A stretch of 64,000 nt of DNA from an uncultured Pseudomonadales bacterium (GCA_943789485.1 CALSUH010000025.1:22968-86967); one strand, 5' to 3'. Counted from the stretch's first letter, positions 1 to 10,248 are shown. A program made the numbers and translations. Notes: generated from the letters alone by a model not told the origin.

Positions 1-979
1 CGTATAATTCGCTGGCATGATTGCCAAGCATGCTAGGCACGTTTGCTGGGCCATAGATCTTTACGCCATTGTGCAGAATAGTCTCGTCAATTTTCGTCAG
101 TTCACAGTTGCCACCGCCCTCAGCTGCGAGGTCCACGATAACGGAGCCGCCACGCATTCCTTCGACCATCTGTGTACTGATGATTAGAGGAGAAGGGCGC
201 CCTGGTATCGCTGCCGTGCTTACTACTACATCCGCGGCTGCCACGTGTTTGGCAAGAATAGCTTGCTGTTGCTGGCGTTCTTCGTCAGTTAGCTCTCTTG
301 CATAACCGCCTTCGCCTTCGGCTTTGATCTCAATGTCGACAAATTTTGCGCCTAACGATTCGACCTGTTCTTTTACGGCGGCTCGAACATCATAGCCTTC
401 CACTATCGCGCCTAGACGTCGAGCTGTGGCGATGGCCTGGAGTCCGGCGACACCTGCACCGATAACTAAGACCTTCGATGGTCTGATCGTACCTGCGGCA
501 GTCGTCAACATGGGGAAGAACTTGCCGAGTAGGTTGCTCGCTAGCAGTACGGCCTTGTAACCTGCAATGGAGGCCTGTGATGAAAGGGCATCCATGGCCT
601 GCGCTCTGGATATTCGAGGAACTAATTCCATCGAGAACGCGCTGATTTTTTTCGCTTTGAGTTTGTTGAAGCGTTCCAGATCTGAGTGAGGATTAAGGTG
701 TCCGATCAGGATCGACCCTTCCTTGAGCTGCTCAATTTGCTCGTTGGTAGCAGGATTCACTGTTAGGCAGATATCGGATTCGCCAAGAATTTCAGCGATC
801 GATGCTGCAATCTCAGCATTCTCATAGTAGTCGTCGGTATAGCCCGCAAGCGCTCCGGCTCCGGTTTCCAGGGTTACCAGGATATCCTGCTTCGTGAGTC
901 GATTTACGCTATCTGGCACTAATGCGACCCGCTGTTCGCCTTCGCGAACTTCTTTAGGGACACCGATTTTGATCGTCAT
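1..979 (-). CDS. pntA: NAD(P) transhydrogenase subunit alpha, C-terminus cut off by the window edge
   Basis: Reading from an ATG at 979, preceded by a GAGG ribosome binding site, gives 326 intact codons that run off the window. The protein opens MTIKIGVPKEVREGEQRVAL, the alanine dehydrogenase/transhydrogenase N-terminal signature. It contains a Rossmann stretch VLVIGAGVAGLQAIATARRLG and later GPANVPSMLGNHASELY, as in PntA. The family transfers hydride between NADH and NADP+ using the proton gradient; this subunit holds the NAD(H)-binding domain. The membrane part and pntB would lie before base 1. This gene has no frameshift, unlike its neighbour. Alanine dehydrogenase is a relative, but the length and the end motif favour PntA. 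Confidence 0.93.
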   Translation of the reverse strand, partial: MTIKIGVPKEVREGEQRVALVPDSVNRLTKQDILVTLETGAGALAGYTDDYYENAEIAASIAEILGESDICLTVNPATNEQIEQLKEGSILIGHLNPHSDLERFNKLKAKKISAFSMELVPRISRAQAMDALSSQASIAGYKAVLLASNLLGKFFPMLTTAAGTIRPSKVLVIGAGVAGLQAIATARRLGAIVEGYDVRAAVKEQVESLGAKFVDIEIKAEGEGGYARELTDEERQQQQAILAKHVAAADVVVSTAAIPGRPSPLIISTQMVEGMRGGSVIVDLAAEGGGNCELTKIDETILHNGVKIYGPANVPSMLGNHASELY

Positions 980-1184
980 ACTGAACCTCAGATGCTCAAT
1001 TTCTCGTGAAGGGCGCAGTATATAACGATCCCCCTCAAGTGCAAGTTCGCGTAATTAATGACGTTTTCGGCTTATCTCTGCCTGCAGATTTTGCTAGAAT
1101 CCGAGCCCCGCCAGACTCTATGGCCCACGTTACACTAGGCATCTCAGGACGCCTAATTCTTGATTTGTCATCAGGACATCCAGC

Positions 1185-2739
1185 ATGACTGCCCAAGCGC
1201 ATCCCCGCCAGATCAGTTTGTTAGATACAACACTGCGTGACGGCGAACAGACCCAGGGTGTTTCCTTTTCAGTTAACGAGAAGGTGAACATCGCCCGTGC
1301 ACTTCTGCAATCCCTCAAGGTGGACCGCATCGAAGTCGCCCTCCGCCTGTGTGTCGGAGGGCGAGAAGCTTGCCGTGTCGCAGATTACCGAGTGGGCCGA
1401 TTCGGTCGGCATGCTCGATCGTGTTGAGGTTTTGGGGTTCGTGGATCACAAGCGCAGCGTCGACTGGATCGCGAGTGCCGGCGGCAAGGTTATCAACCTC
1501 TCTCGCCAAGGGCAGCGAGAAACACTGCCGCGAACAGCTGGGTAAGACACTGGCATGGGCACGTAGCGGACATCGAGAAAACAGCGAGCCTATGCAGCTC
1601 GAGCAGGGCCTGAGCGTGAATATGTATTTGGAAGACTGGTCCAACGGCTACGCGAATAGCCGAGACTATGTCATGGGGCTGGTTCAAGGCACCAAGCACT
1701 GCGGAATAGGCCACTACCTTTTGCCGGACACGCTAGGCCTGATGTCGCCCGCTGAGGTCACCGCCTCGCTTGACCGATATGCTCGAGAGCTTTCCGGATT
1801 TACACATTCGACTTTCATCCTCACAACGACTATGGCCTGGCTACCGCGAATGTCATGGCGGCGGTGAACGCGGGGATCGATACCATTCACTGCACCGTGA
1901 ATTGCTTGGGTGAACGCGCCGGTAACGCATCGCTTGCCGAAGTGGCCGTCGCGCTTGAAAGACAAGATGGGCATGCAGCTTGTCTATCGACGAGACGCGG
2001 ATCGGCCTGCTGAGCCGCATGGTCGAGAACTTTTCCGGCAAGATGGATAGCCGCTAATACGCCGATCGTTGGGGACTGATGTTTTTACGCAGACCGCGGG
2101 TATCCATGCCGATGGGGATCTGAAGGGCGATCTTTACGTTACCGAACTCAGTCCCGAGCGCTTCGCGCGAAAGCGCGTCTACGCGCTCGGCAAGATGAGT
2201 GGCAAGGCTTCCTTGATCAACAACTCTCGACGAGTTGGGCATCAGCCTCTCCAAGGACGATCAGGCGAAGGTGCTAGAGCGGATCGTCAAGCTCGGCGAT
2301 TCCAAGCACATCATCACCTCCGAAGACTCTGCCCTTCATCATCGCCGATGTGATGCAGAGTCGTGACTTTCATAACATAACGCTTCTCAATTGCTATATA
2401 AGCAGTGGCTTGAATGTAGAGAGTACGGCGAGTATCCGTGTCGAGCTAGAGGGCAAGCAATTGCAGGGCTCGGGTTCGGGTAACGGTGGCTTTGCCGCCT
2501 TCTTCGATGCGATTGAAAAGTTGTTGGATGAGGGAAGCTTTAAGATGCCTGCGCTATTGGATTATGAGGTGCACATTCCCCGCGGTGGAAATATCGACGC
2601 ACTAACGGAATGTATCATTACCTGGGAATGGCAGGAGCAGGAATTCAAGACTCGCGGTGTCGACTCGAATCAGGTGCTTGCCGGCGTTAAGGCTGCAATG
2701 CGCATGATTAATTTACGCATGCAGTCAGAAAAGCACTAG
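1185..2739 (+). pseudogene. cimA: citramalate synthase (Leptospira-type CimA), many frameshifts
   Basis: From an ATG at 1185 with AGGA upstream, the translation starts ISLLDTTLRDGEQTQGVSF and continues VNIARALLQSLKVDRIEV. Successive pieces in different frames give [90 protein letters not shown] and the C-terminal LeuA-dimer domain (2350-2739, DYEVHIPRGGNIDAL). The order and motifs match Leptospira CimA, which condenses pyruvate and acetyl-CoA to (R)-citramalate for isoleucine. LeuA proper is encoded separately at 10.5 kb. At least six one- or two-base shifts occur (for example an extra C near 1340 and an extra base near 1500). They are either a cluster of consensus errors or real decay. The gene faces leuB tail to tail, the enzyme that would act later in the same route. 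Confidence 0.85.
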
Positions 2740-2783
2740 CAAGCCCTTTCCCTGTTCCTAGCTTTTCACTACCCGAATAGGGC

Positions 2784-3891
2784 CTATGCAGGAATAGGGG
2801 TCTTGTCTAATTCACTAACGACTAAGTCTCCAAACGCTTGAGTGCTTATCATTTTTACGCCTTCTCCAGGCTTGGAAAGGTCGGGAGTAGAATTTCCCTG
2901 AGCGAAAACACTCTGCATCGCGTGCCAAACATTTTTTGCCTCGGCTTCTAGGCCAAAACTCATTTCAAGCATCATCGCTACAGAACCGATCATGGAATAA
3001 GGATTGGCTATGTTTTGGCCAGCAATATCGGGGGCAGATCCGTGGGATGGTTCGTAGTAGGCCTTGTCTGGTCCTAGGCATGCGAAGGCATGAGGCCAAG
3101 CGATCCAAGAATGCCGCCAGCTTGGTCACTCAATATGTCGCCGAACATATTCTCCATGACCATCACGTCGAACTGGCCTGGGTTTAGACACATGTAGGTC
3201 GCCGCCGCATCGACCAAACTATGCTTCACTTCTACTTCCGGATAATCTTGACCGACTTCTCCGAGAACTTCGTTCCATAGAACGCTAGATTTAAGAACAT
3301 TCGATTTGTGGATGTTGTGGAGTACCTTCTTACGCTTCATCGAGGTTTCGAAGGCGACCTTCGCGATATCCGCTATTTGGTCTTCATCGTACTCAAGCAT
3401 TTCGTTGACGTAACGTTTTCCCTGCGCATTGATGCCGGTCTCTTTCTTGCCGAAATACAATCCGCCGACAAGCTCGCGAATAATGATGAAATCGATTCCG
3501 TCACCGATGATTTCTGGCTTCAGCGGAGAGAAGTGCGAGAGGTCCTTCGGAAGATAGACGGGCCTATATTGGCGAAGGTGTTGTAACGGCGCCTAAGTGG
3601 CAGCAACGCACCGCGCTCAGGCTGCATGTCCACAGGAATCTTCTTCGACTCCTCGTGATTGAGCCCTATCGGTCCTTTTAAGATCGCATCGGCAGAATCA
3701 CATAGCGCCTTGGTGGCTTCAGGAAACGAATGTCCATGGTCGAAGTAGGCGTTGGCGCCGAACGCACCGTGTTGTAAATCGAATTCGATGTTATTGCGCG
3801 AAGCGACGAGGTTTAGAATTTTTACCGCCTCGGCAGTAATTTCAGGGCCGATTCCATCTCCATCTAGCAGTGCGATCTTATATGCGGTCAT
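2784..3891 (-). CDS. leuB: 3-isopropylmalate dehydrogenase, two frameshifts
   Basis: Starting at ATG 3891 the protein reads [19 protein letters not shown], then ILKGPIG and ERGALLPLR, then after a shift [35 protein letters not shown], and after a second shift [20 protein letters not shown]. These are the substrate, metal and NAD-binding segments of LeuB in the right order, about 365 residues when joined. LeuB oxidatively decarboxylates 3-isopropylmalate in leucine synthesis and can also act on 3-methylmalate in the citramalate route. Each break is cured by adding one base, near 3567 (ATAGGCCC) and near 3082 (CATGCCTAGG). The rest of the coding sequence is well conserved, so I read these as sequence errors. 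Confidence 0.92.
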
Positions 3892-4093
3892 GTTCTATCC
3901 TTGCCTGAAATATCTGAGCTAAAGCCCTAAAAAGTTGAGTGTTAATTGCTAGCCTCAGTCAAGTGTTGACTGTCGGCTTCGTCAAAGAGGCGCGTAATTT
4001 ACCATGCCGCCTATTTAGGGAACAAGTACAAGACCTATCGAGGGCGTTAGAGTTTGTTGATTGGATACTAATACGGCAGGCAGAGGAGCTTTA

Positions 4094-4282
4094 TTAACGA
4101 GGAATACTCGCCGTTAGTTGAGTGCGGCGGAGCACTACAGAAACCTGGCGGATAAAAATAAGGGTGAGGATGATAACAACCACGTAGACCGCGCCGTCAC
4201 CTATTTCCAAGCCGAAAAAGCGCTTAGTTTTCTCTTTCCCCGTATTCGTCTCGGTCTCATCGTTTTCTTCATTGAAACTCAT
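4094..4282 (-). CDS. small single-span membrane protein, unknown function
   Basis: This 62-residue protein starts MSFNEENDETETNTG. It has a charged, acidic N-terminus of about 25 residues, one hydrophobic segment (VYVVVIILTLIFIRQVSVV), and a short basic tail. GGGAG lies about 8 bases before the ATG at 4282, which is why I choose this start over the longer frame that opens upstream. I do not recognise the family. It stands alone between leuB and tRNA-Leu. Confidence 0.55.
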   Translation of the reverse strand: MSFNEENDETETNTGKEKTKRFFGLEIGDGAVYVVVIILTLIFIRQVSVVLRRTQLTASIPR

Positions 4283-4464
4283 GGTGTTCTCCCTTTCTGA
4301 AAAGAGGTCTACGTAGGTCTTTTTTTGTTTCGCTTTTTCTCGCTCTAGCGAGTTAGCGATAGGTGTATGTGCTTCAATTGCTAAGCAGACATTAACACTC
4401 AAGACCTATATCGGCAAACTAAGCGAGTAATTCACATCAACAGCCTAAGTTGATGTAATACGAA

Positions 4465-4551
4465 TGGTACCAGTGGACGGGCTCGAACCGTCACTCCCGT
4501 GAAGGAACCGGATTTTGAATCCGGCGTGTCTACCAATTTCACCACACTGGC
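4465..4551 (-). tRNA. tRNA-Leu (anticodon CAA)
   Basis: On the minus strand the 87 bases begin GCCAGTGTGGTGAAATTGG and end CCACTGGTACCA with an encoded CCA. The acceptor stem GCCAGTG pairs with CACTGGT. The D loop has GGTAGACAC, the anticodon loop reads ATTCAAAAT flanked by CCGG/CCGG-type pairing, and there is a short class II variable arm followed by the GGTTCGAGCCC T arm. The anticodon CAA reads UUG leucine codons. Confidence 0.95.
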
Positions 4552-4797
4552 AATAATCGAACTCTGGTCGGTAAAGGATATTAAGCGCGGCCCCTGTCAT
4601 GTCCTTATAAGAAATGCCGCCTAGCCAGACTAGCCGGGCATTATACCAATTGCGCCTGATCCTGCAATTGATCTCTCGCCTGGATGAGTCTGCGCCAAGC
4701 GGTGAAAAAACCCACGCATTCGCTAGCGCTTTCCCTAGCGAGGATTATTCTATAGGCTGCCATCCTTCCAAATTGATCAATAGTGTTGTGCAAAGTA

Positions 4798-5850
4798 ATG
4801 CAAATCAGTGATTTCCAGTACGATCTTCCCCAAGAGTTAATAGCCAATTACCCCGCGAATAAGCGCAGTGAGAGTCGACTATTGTGTCTGGATGCGTCTA
4901 CCGGAAAACTCCTGCATAGGACGCTTCGAGCAGCTGTTGGACTTCCTAGAGCCCGAGGATCTTTTAGTTTTTAACAATACTCGGGTAATTCCTGCTCGCC
5001 TATTTGCACAGAAAGAATCTGGCGGCAAAGTAGAAATACTGATCGAGCGTATGCTGGACACGAACAAGGTCATGGCGCAGTTACGCGCCAGCAAATCACC
5101 CAAGCCAGGTACACGACTACTATTCAAGTCAGAGAAGGGGGGCGATTCCCGGGGGCAGTGGTCGAGGGAAGAGAGAATGAATTTTTTCTGTTGAGTTTTG
5201 ATGCTAATGTCGATGTTCCTGCGCTTCTCGTGCGCGAAGGGCATATACCGCTGCCTCCTTATATAAGACGCAAGGATGAGGAGGTAGATGCCGAGCGCTA
5301 TCAGACGATCTATGCCCAGAAGGCGGGAGCTGTAGCGGCTCCTACAGCGGGATTGCATTTCGATGAGGACTTGTTTGCGGCACTGCTGGCTAAGGGTGTG
5401 GACACAGCTTATCTTACCTTGCATGTTGGGGCAGGAACCTTTCAGCCTATCCGCGTCGATAATGTTCTCGAGCATAAGATGCATAAAGAGCTTGTTGACG
5501 TTGATGAGAAGGTCTGCCAACAGGTCGCGGCTTGCAAGGAGCGAGGAGGTCGTGTCATTGCCGTTGGCACGACAACGGTGCGAAGTCTCGAAAGTGCAGC
5601 TAAGGATTCACCACTGGCGCCGTTTCATGGTGAAACCGATATTTTCATCTACCCGGGATATGACTTTCAGGTAGTGGATGCCATGGTGACGAATTTTCAT
5701 CTATCTGAATCCACATTGTTGATGTTGGTTAGCGCATTTTCCGACAAAGACATGTTGCTAGGCGCCTATAAACAGGCGGTAGAGAAGAAATACCGTTTTT
5801 ACAGCTACGGAGACGCAATGTTTATTCATCACTCTTGTGAGCGCGTCTAG
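4798..5850 (+). CDS. queA: S-adenosylmethionine:tRNA ribosyltransferase-isomerase QueA, two frameshifts
   Basis: The protein starts [20 protein letters not shown] at ATG 4798, matching the family N-terminus, so the ATG 15 bases upstream is not used. Pieces in three frames give [58 protein letters not shown] and [16 protein letters not shown]. QueA moves the ribosyl part of SAM onto 7-aminomethyl-7-deazaguanine in tRNA to make epoxyqueuosine. The first break is near 4919 (one extra base). The second is near 5152, where one G appears to be missing from a G run. Both look like sequencing errors because conservation continues on either side. tgt does not follow. Confidence 0.94.
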
Positions 5851-6039
5851 TCACGGATCAAAACGACCTAGAAAGACGCGATGCACTAGCTTGGCATCTC
5901 TCATTCTCAGGCAGATTCTGCTATACTGCGCGGCCCTAAGAATTTGAAATGAACTAGCTATTTGTTAGTAACCCGATATTTGTTAGTAAGCAGATAGTAA
6001 CTAAAACCCTATTGTTAACTAGAAGGATTGAATCGAAAA

Positions 6040-7017
6040 ATGAAAGCACCCGTGCGAGTCGCTGTAACAGGAGCAGCAGGACAGATCAGTTATTCCCTTT
6101 TATTCCGAATTGCCGCAGGCGAAATGCTAGGCAACGATCAGCCCGTAATATTGCAACTGCTGGAAATTACCCCTGCCTTAGAGGCTTTGGCTGGCACGGT
6201 TATGGAAATTGAGGATTGTGCATTCCCTTTAGTGGCTGGAATCGTTCAGTCGGATGATCCTAATGTCGCCTTCAAAGATGCTGATTACTGTTTACTGGTT
6301 GGTGCTCGGCCTCGTGGGCCGGGCATGGAGCGAAAAGATCTATTAGAGGCAAATGCCGCTATCTTTTCTGTCCAAGGCAAAGCCATCAATGACAACGCCA
6401 GTGCCTCGGTTAAAGTATTGGTTGTGGGAAATCCAGCGAATACCAATGCCCTCATCGCTTACCGCAATGCGCCTGATCTGCAGCCCGGACAATTCACCGC
6501 TATGATGCGTTTGGACCACAACCGGGCAATCGCGCAGCTCGCCAACAAGGCCGGCAAACACAATACGGATGTCGACGGCTTGATTATCTGGGGAAACCAC
6601 TCGGCAACTCAGTACCCTGATATTAATCATGCAGCGGTTGATGGCAGCAAGGCGACAGACCTTGTTGATGAAGCGTGGACCTTAGAAGAGTTCATTCCTA
6701 CTGTTCAACAGCGCGGCGCAGCCATTATCAAGGCACGTGGCCTCTCTAGTGCTGCCTCGGCCGCCAATGCTGCAATTGAGCATATACGTGATTGGGCGCT
6801 TGGTACTTCTGGCAAGATTGTTAGCATGGGTATTCATAGCGACGGCAGCTATGGCGTTGAAGAAGGTCTCATCTACTCCTTTCCAGTAATCTGTGAAGGT
6901 GGTAATTACGAAATTGTTCAGGGGCTTCAGGTTAGTGAAGTAAGCCAATCTCTGATGAACAAATCAGAGGCAGAGTTAAAGCAAGAGCGCGACGCCGTCG
7001 CGAGCTTATTACCCTAA
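6040..7017 (+). CDS. mdh: malate dehydrogenase (NAD)
   Basis: 325 intact residues. The start is ATG 6040 ([20 protein letters not shown]) with AGAAGGA about 12 bases ahead; an in-frame TTG at 6028 sits too close to that site. The protein has the NAD-binding GAAGQI loop near residue 11, the [17 protein letters not shown] mobile loop with substrate arginines, [13 protein letters not shown], and NHSATQYPD with the catalytic histidine near residue 187. It oxidises malate to oxaloacetate in the TCA cycle. The length is usual for the homodimeric cytosolic-type bacterial enzyme. It is a single-gene unit. Confidence 0.97.
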   Translation: MKAPVRVAVTGAAGQISYSLLFRIAAGEMLGNDQPVILQLLEITPALEALAGTVMEIEDCAFPLVAGIVQSDDPNVAFKDADYCLLVGARPRGPGMERKDLLEANAAIFSVQGKAINDNASASVKVLVVGNPANTNALIAYRNAPDLQPGQFTAMMRLDHNRAIAQLANKAGKHNTDVDGLIIWGNHSATQYPDINHAAVDGSKATDLVDEAWTLEEFIPTVQQRGAAIIKARGLSSAASAANAAIEHIRDWALGTSGKIVSMGIHSDGSYGVEEGLIYSFPVICEGGNYEIVQGLQVSEVSQSLMNKSEAELKQERDAVASLLP

Positions 7018-7093
7018 GCCAGCTTTACTGCTCGACGATTCGTCAGTTTGTAGAGTGTTCTCGCTGCGAATCTAATTTGAGCATCTTGCTTCG

Positions 7094-7136
7094 GCGAAAA
7101 CAACGTAGACTCGTATCGGGAGCGCGTTGTTTTCGC
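7094..7136. repeat. 12-bp perfect inverted repeat before the histidine kinase gene
   Basis: GCGAAAACAACG at 7094-7105 is repeated inverted as CGTTGTTTTCGC at 7125-7136, with a 19-base spacer. It lies 77 bases after mdh and 47 bases before the kinase start. No T run follows, so it is a poor intrinsic terminator. It could be a hairpin or an operator for the sensor-regulator pair. Confidence 0.6.
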
Positions 7137-7183
7137 ACAGTCTTTCTTAAGGCCAGAATTCCTCACTATCTCGGGTGTCTGTA

Positions 7184-8275
7184 ATGAGCAGCAATACTCT
7201 AGACCTTCTTCGCAGTAAACAGTTTTGGGTTTTTCAGCTGTTAGGCTGGTCTGTCTGGGTGTTGATGCTGTTACTGCGCGACATCATCTTCGTGCCACCT
7301 GAATATCTCTTTTCACGGGCTCTTGTCTCGAGTGTTAGCGCCGTTACGGCAATGGTACTGACGGCAGGCCTGCGAACATTATATAAGCTGGTCTGGGAGC
7401 GCGGATTTATCGTGCGTTTCTTAGTGACTTGGTTCGGTTCTTTCGGGATCGCTTTGATTTGGCAGCCGATTCGAAACTACATATCCTTCATCCCCTTCGG
7501 CGAGGTGCCTAGTCTTCGCGATGTGAGTGCTGAGGATCTATTCGACAATCTGTTCTTTAGTTCTTACCCGCTGATTCTTCTGTGGAGTGGGCTGTACTTC
7601 ATTATTAAGTATTATCAGCTATTCCAGGCGGAGAAAGAGAAAAGCTTGCGTTCTGAATTTCTAGCGCATGAAGCGCAGTTATTGATGCTGCGATATCAGC
7701 TCAATCCACATTTCCTTTTTAACACGCTCAATGCCATCTCAACTTTGGTTCTGGCGTCGGCAAATGACCGGGCGAATGAGATGCTGACTAAGTTGAGCAA
7801 GTTCCTGCGATACTCTCTTGATCACTCGCCCGTGGACAAGGTGAGTCTTGCCCATGAGTTGGAGACATCTAAGTTGTACCTGGATATTGAAAAGGTACGT
7901 TTCGCCGAGCGCTTGCGTATCGATATAGATATTGAAAAGAAGGCGGAGCTTGCGATGGTGCCAACCATGTTGCTGCAACCGCTGATCGAGAATTCGATCA
8001 AATATGCAATCTCGCAATCGGAAACAGGGGGAACAATTCGAATTAGTGCTCAAATCAAAGCAGAGACTCTCGTGTTGCAGGTTGCAGACGATGGCCCTGG
8101 CGTGCCTTTGCTGGATGGCGAAAACGATGGCTCGGTATTTTCTCAGGGCGTAGGAATTAGTAATATTAGAAATCGGCTACAAGGGATTTATTCCCTTAAG
8201 CATAAATTAATATTTAGCAATGCCGATTCTGGTGGGCTAATCGTAACGGTAGAGATTCCCTATGACAGACAATGA
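7184..8275 (+). CDS. sensor histidine kinase, LytS/AlgZ (His_kinase) family
   Basis: About 363 residues with four hydrophobic segments in the first 145 residues (around residues 15-35, 45-65, 78-95, 128-145), then a short coiled linker. The kinase region has QLNPHFLFNTLNAIS with the phosphorylated histidine near residue 176, the N box LLQPLIENSIKYAI, and the G box DDGPGVP plus GVGISNIRNRLQ. It belongs to the group that phosphorylates LytTR regulators. It has no periplasmic sensor domain, so the membrane part probably senses the signal. Its last 14 bases overlap the regulator gene, so the two are co-translated. The alternative GTG start at 7175 adds three residues. Confidence 0.9.
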   Translation: MSSNTLDLLRSKQFWVFQLLGWSVWVLMLLLRDIIFVPPEYLFSRALVSSVSAVTAMVLTAGLRTLYKLVWERGFIVRFLVTWFGSFGIALIWQPIRNYISFIPFGEVPSLRDVSAEDLFDNLFFSSYPLILLWSGLYFIIKYYQLFQAEKEKSLRSEFLAHEAQLLMLRYQLNPHFLFNTLNAISTLVLASANDRANEMLTKLSKFLRYSLDHSPVDKVSLAHELETSKLYLDIEKVRFAERLRIDIDIEKKAELAMVPTMLLQPLIENSIKYAISQSETGGTIRISAQIKAETLVLQVADDGPGVPLLDGENDGSVFSQGVGISNIRNRLQGIYSLKHKLIFSNADSGGLIVTVEIPYDRQ

Positions 8276-9080
8276 TTCGAATAAACTACAGGCGATTATC
8301 GTCGATGACGAAGCGCTGGCAAGGCAGGGCTTGGAGATGCGCCTTAGCGAATTCGATAAGGTGGAGATCGTTAAGAGTTGCGCGAATGCATCCGAGGCGC
8401 TGAAGGCGATAGCCGAGATAGAGCCAGATTTGGTATTTCTCGACATTCAGATGCCGGGTAAGAACGGTGTCGAAATGATTCGAGAAATTCAGTCCGATAT
8501 TTTGCCCATGATCATCTTTGTAACCGCCTATGATTCTTTCGCGGTCAATGCCTTCAAGGTGCACGCTATCGATTATCTCCTAAAGCCAGTAGAAAATGAG
8601 CGATTGGCAGAGGCAATAGAGAAGGCATGGCAGCATAAATTACAGGTCGGTGCCGCGAGCGAGAAGCAGCGACTGTTGAATTTATTGGTAAGTCTTACCG
8701 GGAAGTCGCCAACCGCTATCGGCGAATTGCTCGACGCTGAAAATCAGTCGACAGAACACGCCGACCGCCTAGCCATCAAGGATGGTTCTTCAATTACCTT
8801 CGTGCCAATCAAGGATATAGACTGGGTGGATGCGGCGGGCGACTACATGTGCGTACACGTCGATGGTGCGACGCATATCATGCGCACGACGATGAAGGAA
8901 TTAGAGTCGAAGCTCGACCCTTCAGTATTTCAGAGAGTGCATAGGTCGACGATTGTTAATCTACGTAGGGTTGAGAAAGTTTCATCGCATATAAACGGAG
9001 AATTTCATCTAACCCTTAGCTGTGGTTCCTCGTTGAAGATGAGCCGTTCTTATAAGGAGAAGGTTAAGCATTTCTTTTAG
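8262..9080 (+). CDS. LytTR-family response regulator (AlgR/LytR-like)
   Basis: 272 residues. The receiver domain (about 1-125) has the acidic pair in AIIVDDEALARQG, the phospho-acceptor aspartate 61 in LVFLDIQMPG, the threonine in FVTAYDSF and the lysine in DYLLKPVE. A LytTR DNA-binding domain (about 170-272) contains IDWVDAAGDYMCVHV, FQRVHRSTIVNLRRVE and SRSYKEKV. The gene overlaps the kinase gene by 14 bases. It presumably binds DNA as a dimer once phosphorylated; targets are unknown. The inverted repeat at 7094-7136 is a candidate site. Confidence 0.92.
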   Translation: MTDNDSNKLQAIIVDDEALARQGLEMRLSEFDKVEIVKSCANASEALKAIAEIEPDLVFLDIQMPGKNGVEMIREIQSDILPMIIFVTAYDSFAVNAFKVHAIDYLLKPVENERLAEAIEKAWQHKLQVGAASEKQRLLNLLVSLTGKSPTAIGELLDAENQSTEHADRLAIKDGSSITFVPIKDIDWVDAAGDYMCVHVDGATHIMRTTMKELESKLDPSVFQRVHRSTIVNLRRVEKVSSHINGEFHLTLSCGSSLKMSRSYKEKVKHFF

Positions 9081-9096
9081 TGTTCAGTTTTTTCGC

Positions 9097-9690
9097 TCAT
9101 TCTGCTAGTGCCCTTTCAAGAAATTCTAGTCGGTCTTGTCCCCAAAAAAGTTGCTCACCGAAGCGATAGCTGGGTGCGCCAAACACACCAAGTTCTGCAG
9201 CCTTGACGCTGTCTTGTGTGATTGCCTCAAGTGCCGCAGCGCTATCTGCAAGCAGCGCGCCTCCATCTAAATCATTCTCCGCGGCAATTACCAGGAGTGT
9301 TTCCGCATTGCTGACGTCGCGCTCTTCAAGCCAGCATGCTCTGAGGCAGGCGCCGGCGAGATGAATTGCCTTCTGTGAATTTTGCTTTCGAAGATTGACG
9401 ACCATGGTTGCTGCTAGCTTGTCGCTAACGGGAAAGTGAAGGGGCTCAAAATTCAGATTTACTTGCGAGTGGTCGCGCCAGCGACGCAGCTCCTGCATTC
9501 GATATGCCTTTCTTTGCTCAGACCTTTTCGGGAGTGGGATGCCGCCTGTGCTGGGGAAGATGATTGAGAGATCCACCGGCCATATTCTGATTGTAGCGTC
9601 ATACTGCTTAGCCATTCTCACCAGTCTCTCATGCCCTAAATAGGACCATGGCGAGACGAGCGAGAGGTAATAATCAATGTATTTTTGCAA
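9097..9690 (-). CDS. 2-hydroxychromene-2-carboxylate isomerase / DsbA-fold protein
   Basis: 197 residues starting MQKYIDYYLSLVSPWSYLGH. The SPWSYLG motif with its serine is typical of the kappa-GST/HCCA isomerase branch of the DsbA superfamily, and GVFGAPSYRFGEQLFWGQDRLEFLERAL near the end is the conserved C-terminal segment. Members isomerise hydroxychromene carboxylate in naphthalene breakdown using glutathione. No aromatic-degradation genes are nearby, so the substrate here is unknown. No signal peptide. It is convergent with the regulator gene before it and lies downstream of the Lrp-type gene on the same strand. Confidence 0.85.
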   Translation of the reverse strand: MQKYIDYYLSLVSPWSYLGHERLVRMAKQYDATIRIWPVDLSIIFPSTGGIPLPKRSEQRKAYRMQELRRWRDHSQVNLNFEPLHFPVSDKLAATMVVNLRKQNSQKAIHLAGACLRACWLEERDVSNAETLLVIAAENDLDGGALLADSAAALEAITQDSVKAAELGVFGAPSYRFGEQLFWGQDRLEFLERALAE

Positions 9691-9747
9691 GAGGATATCT
9701 CCTTAAGATTCAATCTTGATAGAGTGATGCTAGATTTTGATGCAGCA

Positions 9748-10224
9748 TTAGCTCGTAATATGGTTGAGTGGAAGCTCGGTGGTGTTGAGTACCTCTCTCA
9801 GTATGAAGCTCGAGTGTACGTCGGTGACTCCTTCTATCTTGGTAATCTTATTGAGCAAGAATTTTTGATAGTACTCCATGTCGGGTATTACTACCTTCAG
9901 TTGATAGTCTGCCGATTGGCCGGTGATCAATAGGCACTCGGTGACTTCGGGGAAGGTGCGCACTTTTTTCTCGAAGATGTCGAAACGATCTGGCGTGTGG
10001 CGATCCATGCTGATCTGAATAAGCGCGATGAGCTTAAGCTCCAACTTTGAGGCGTCGAGCAGGGTGACCTGCTGTTTGATAATCCCGCTCTGCGCTAGCT
10101 GTTTTACACGTCTGGCACAGGGAGAGGGGGAGAGGCCGATCTTCTCCGCGAGCTCCAGATTGGTGATTGCGCCATTTCTTTGTAACTCCTGTAAAATTCT
10201 CTTATCTAGCTTGTCCATCTGCAT
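9748..10224 (-). CDS. Lrp/AsnC-family transcriptional regulator
   Basis: About 158 residues. The N-terminus DKLDKRILQELQRNGAI followed by NLELAEKIGLSPSPCARRVK is the helix-turn-helix of the Lrp family. The C-terminal half (about 70-158) with IQISMDRH, VTECLLITGQSADYQLKVV and the end SSFILREV is the RAM ligand-binding domain. Starts at ATG 10224 and 10218 are equally possible, since no strong ribosome site is seen. It is transcribed away from leuA across an AT-rich 300-base gap, so it may respond to leucine or another amino acid and control leuA and itself. That is inference from position. Confidence 0.9.
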   Translation of the reverse strand: MQMDKLDKRILQELQRNGAITNLELAEKIGLSPSPCARRVKQLAQSGIIKQQVTLLDASKLELKLIALIQISMDRHTPDRFDIFEKKVRTFPEVTECLLITGQSADYQLKVVIPDMEYYQKFLLNKITKIEGVTDVHSSFILREVLNTTELPLNHITS

Positions 10225-10248
10225 GCGGCTGCACCGTTTCGTGATCAA

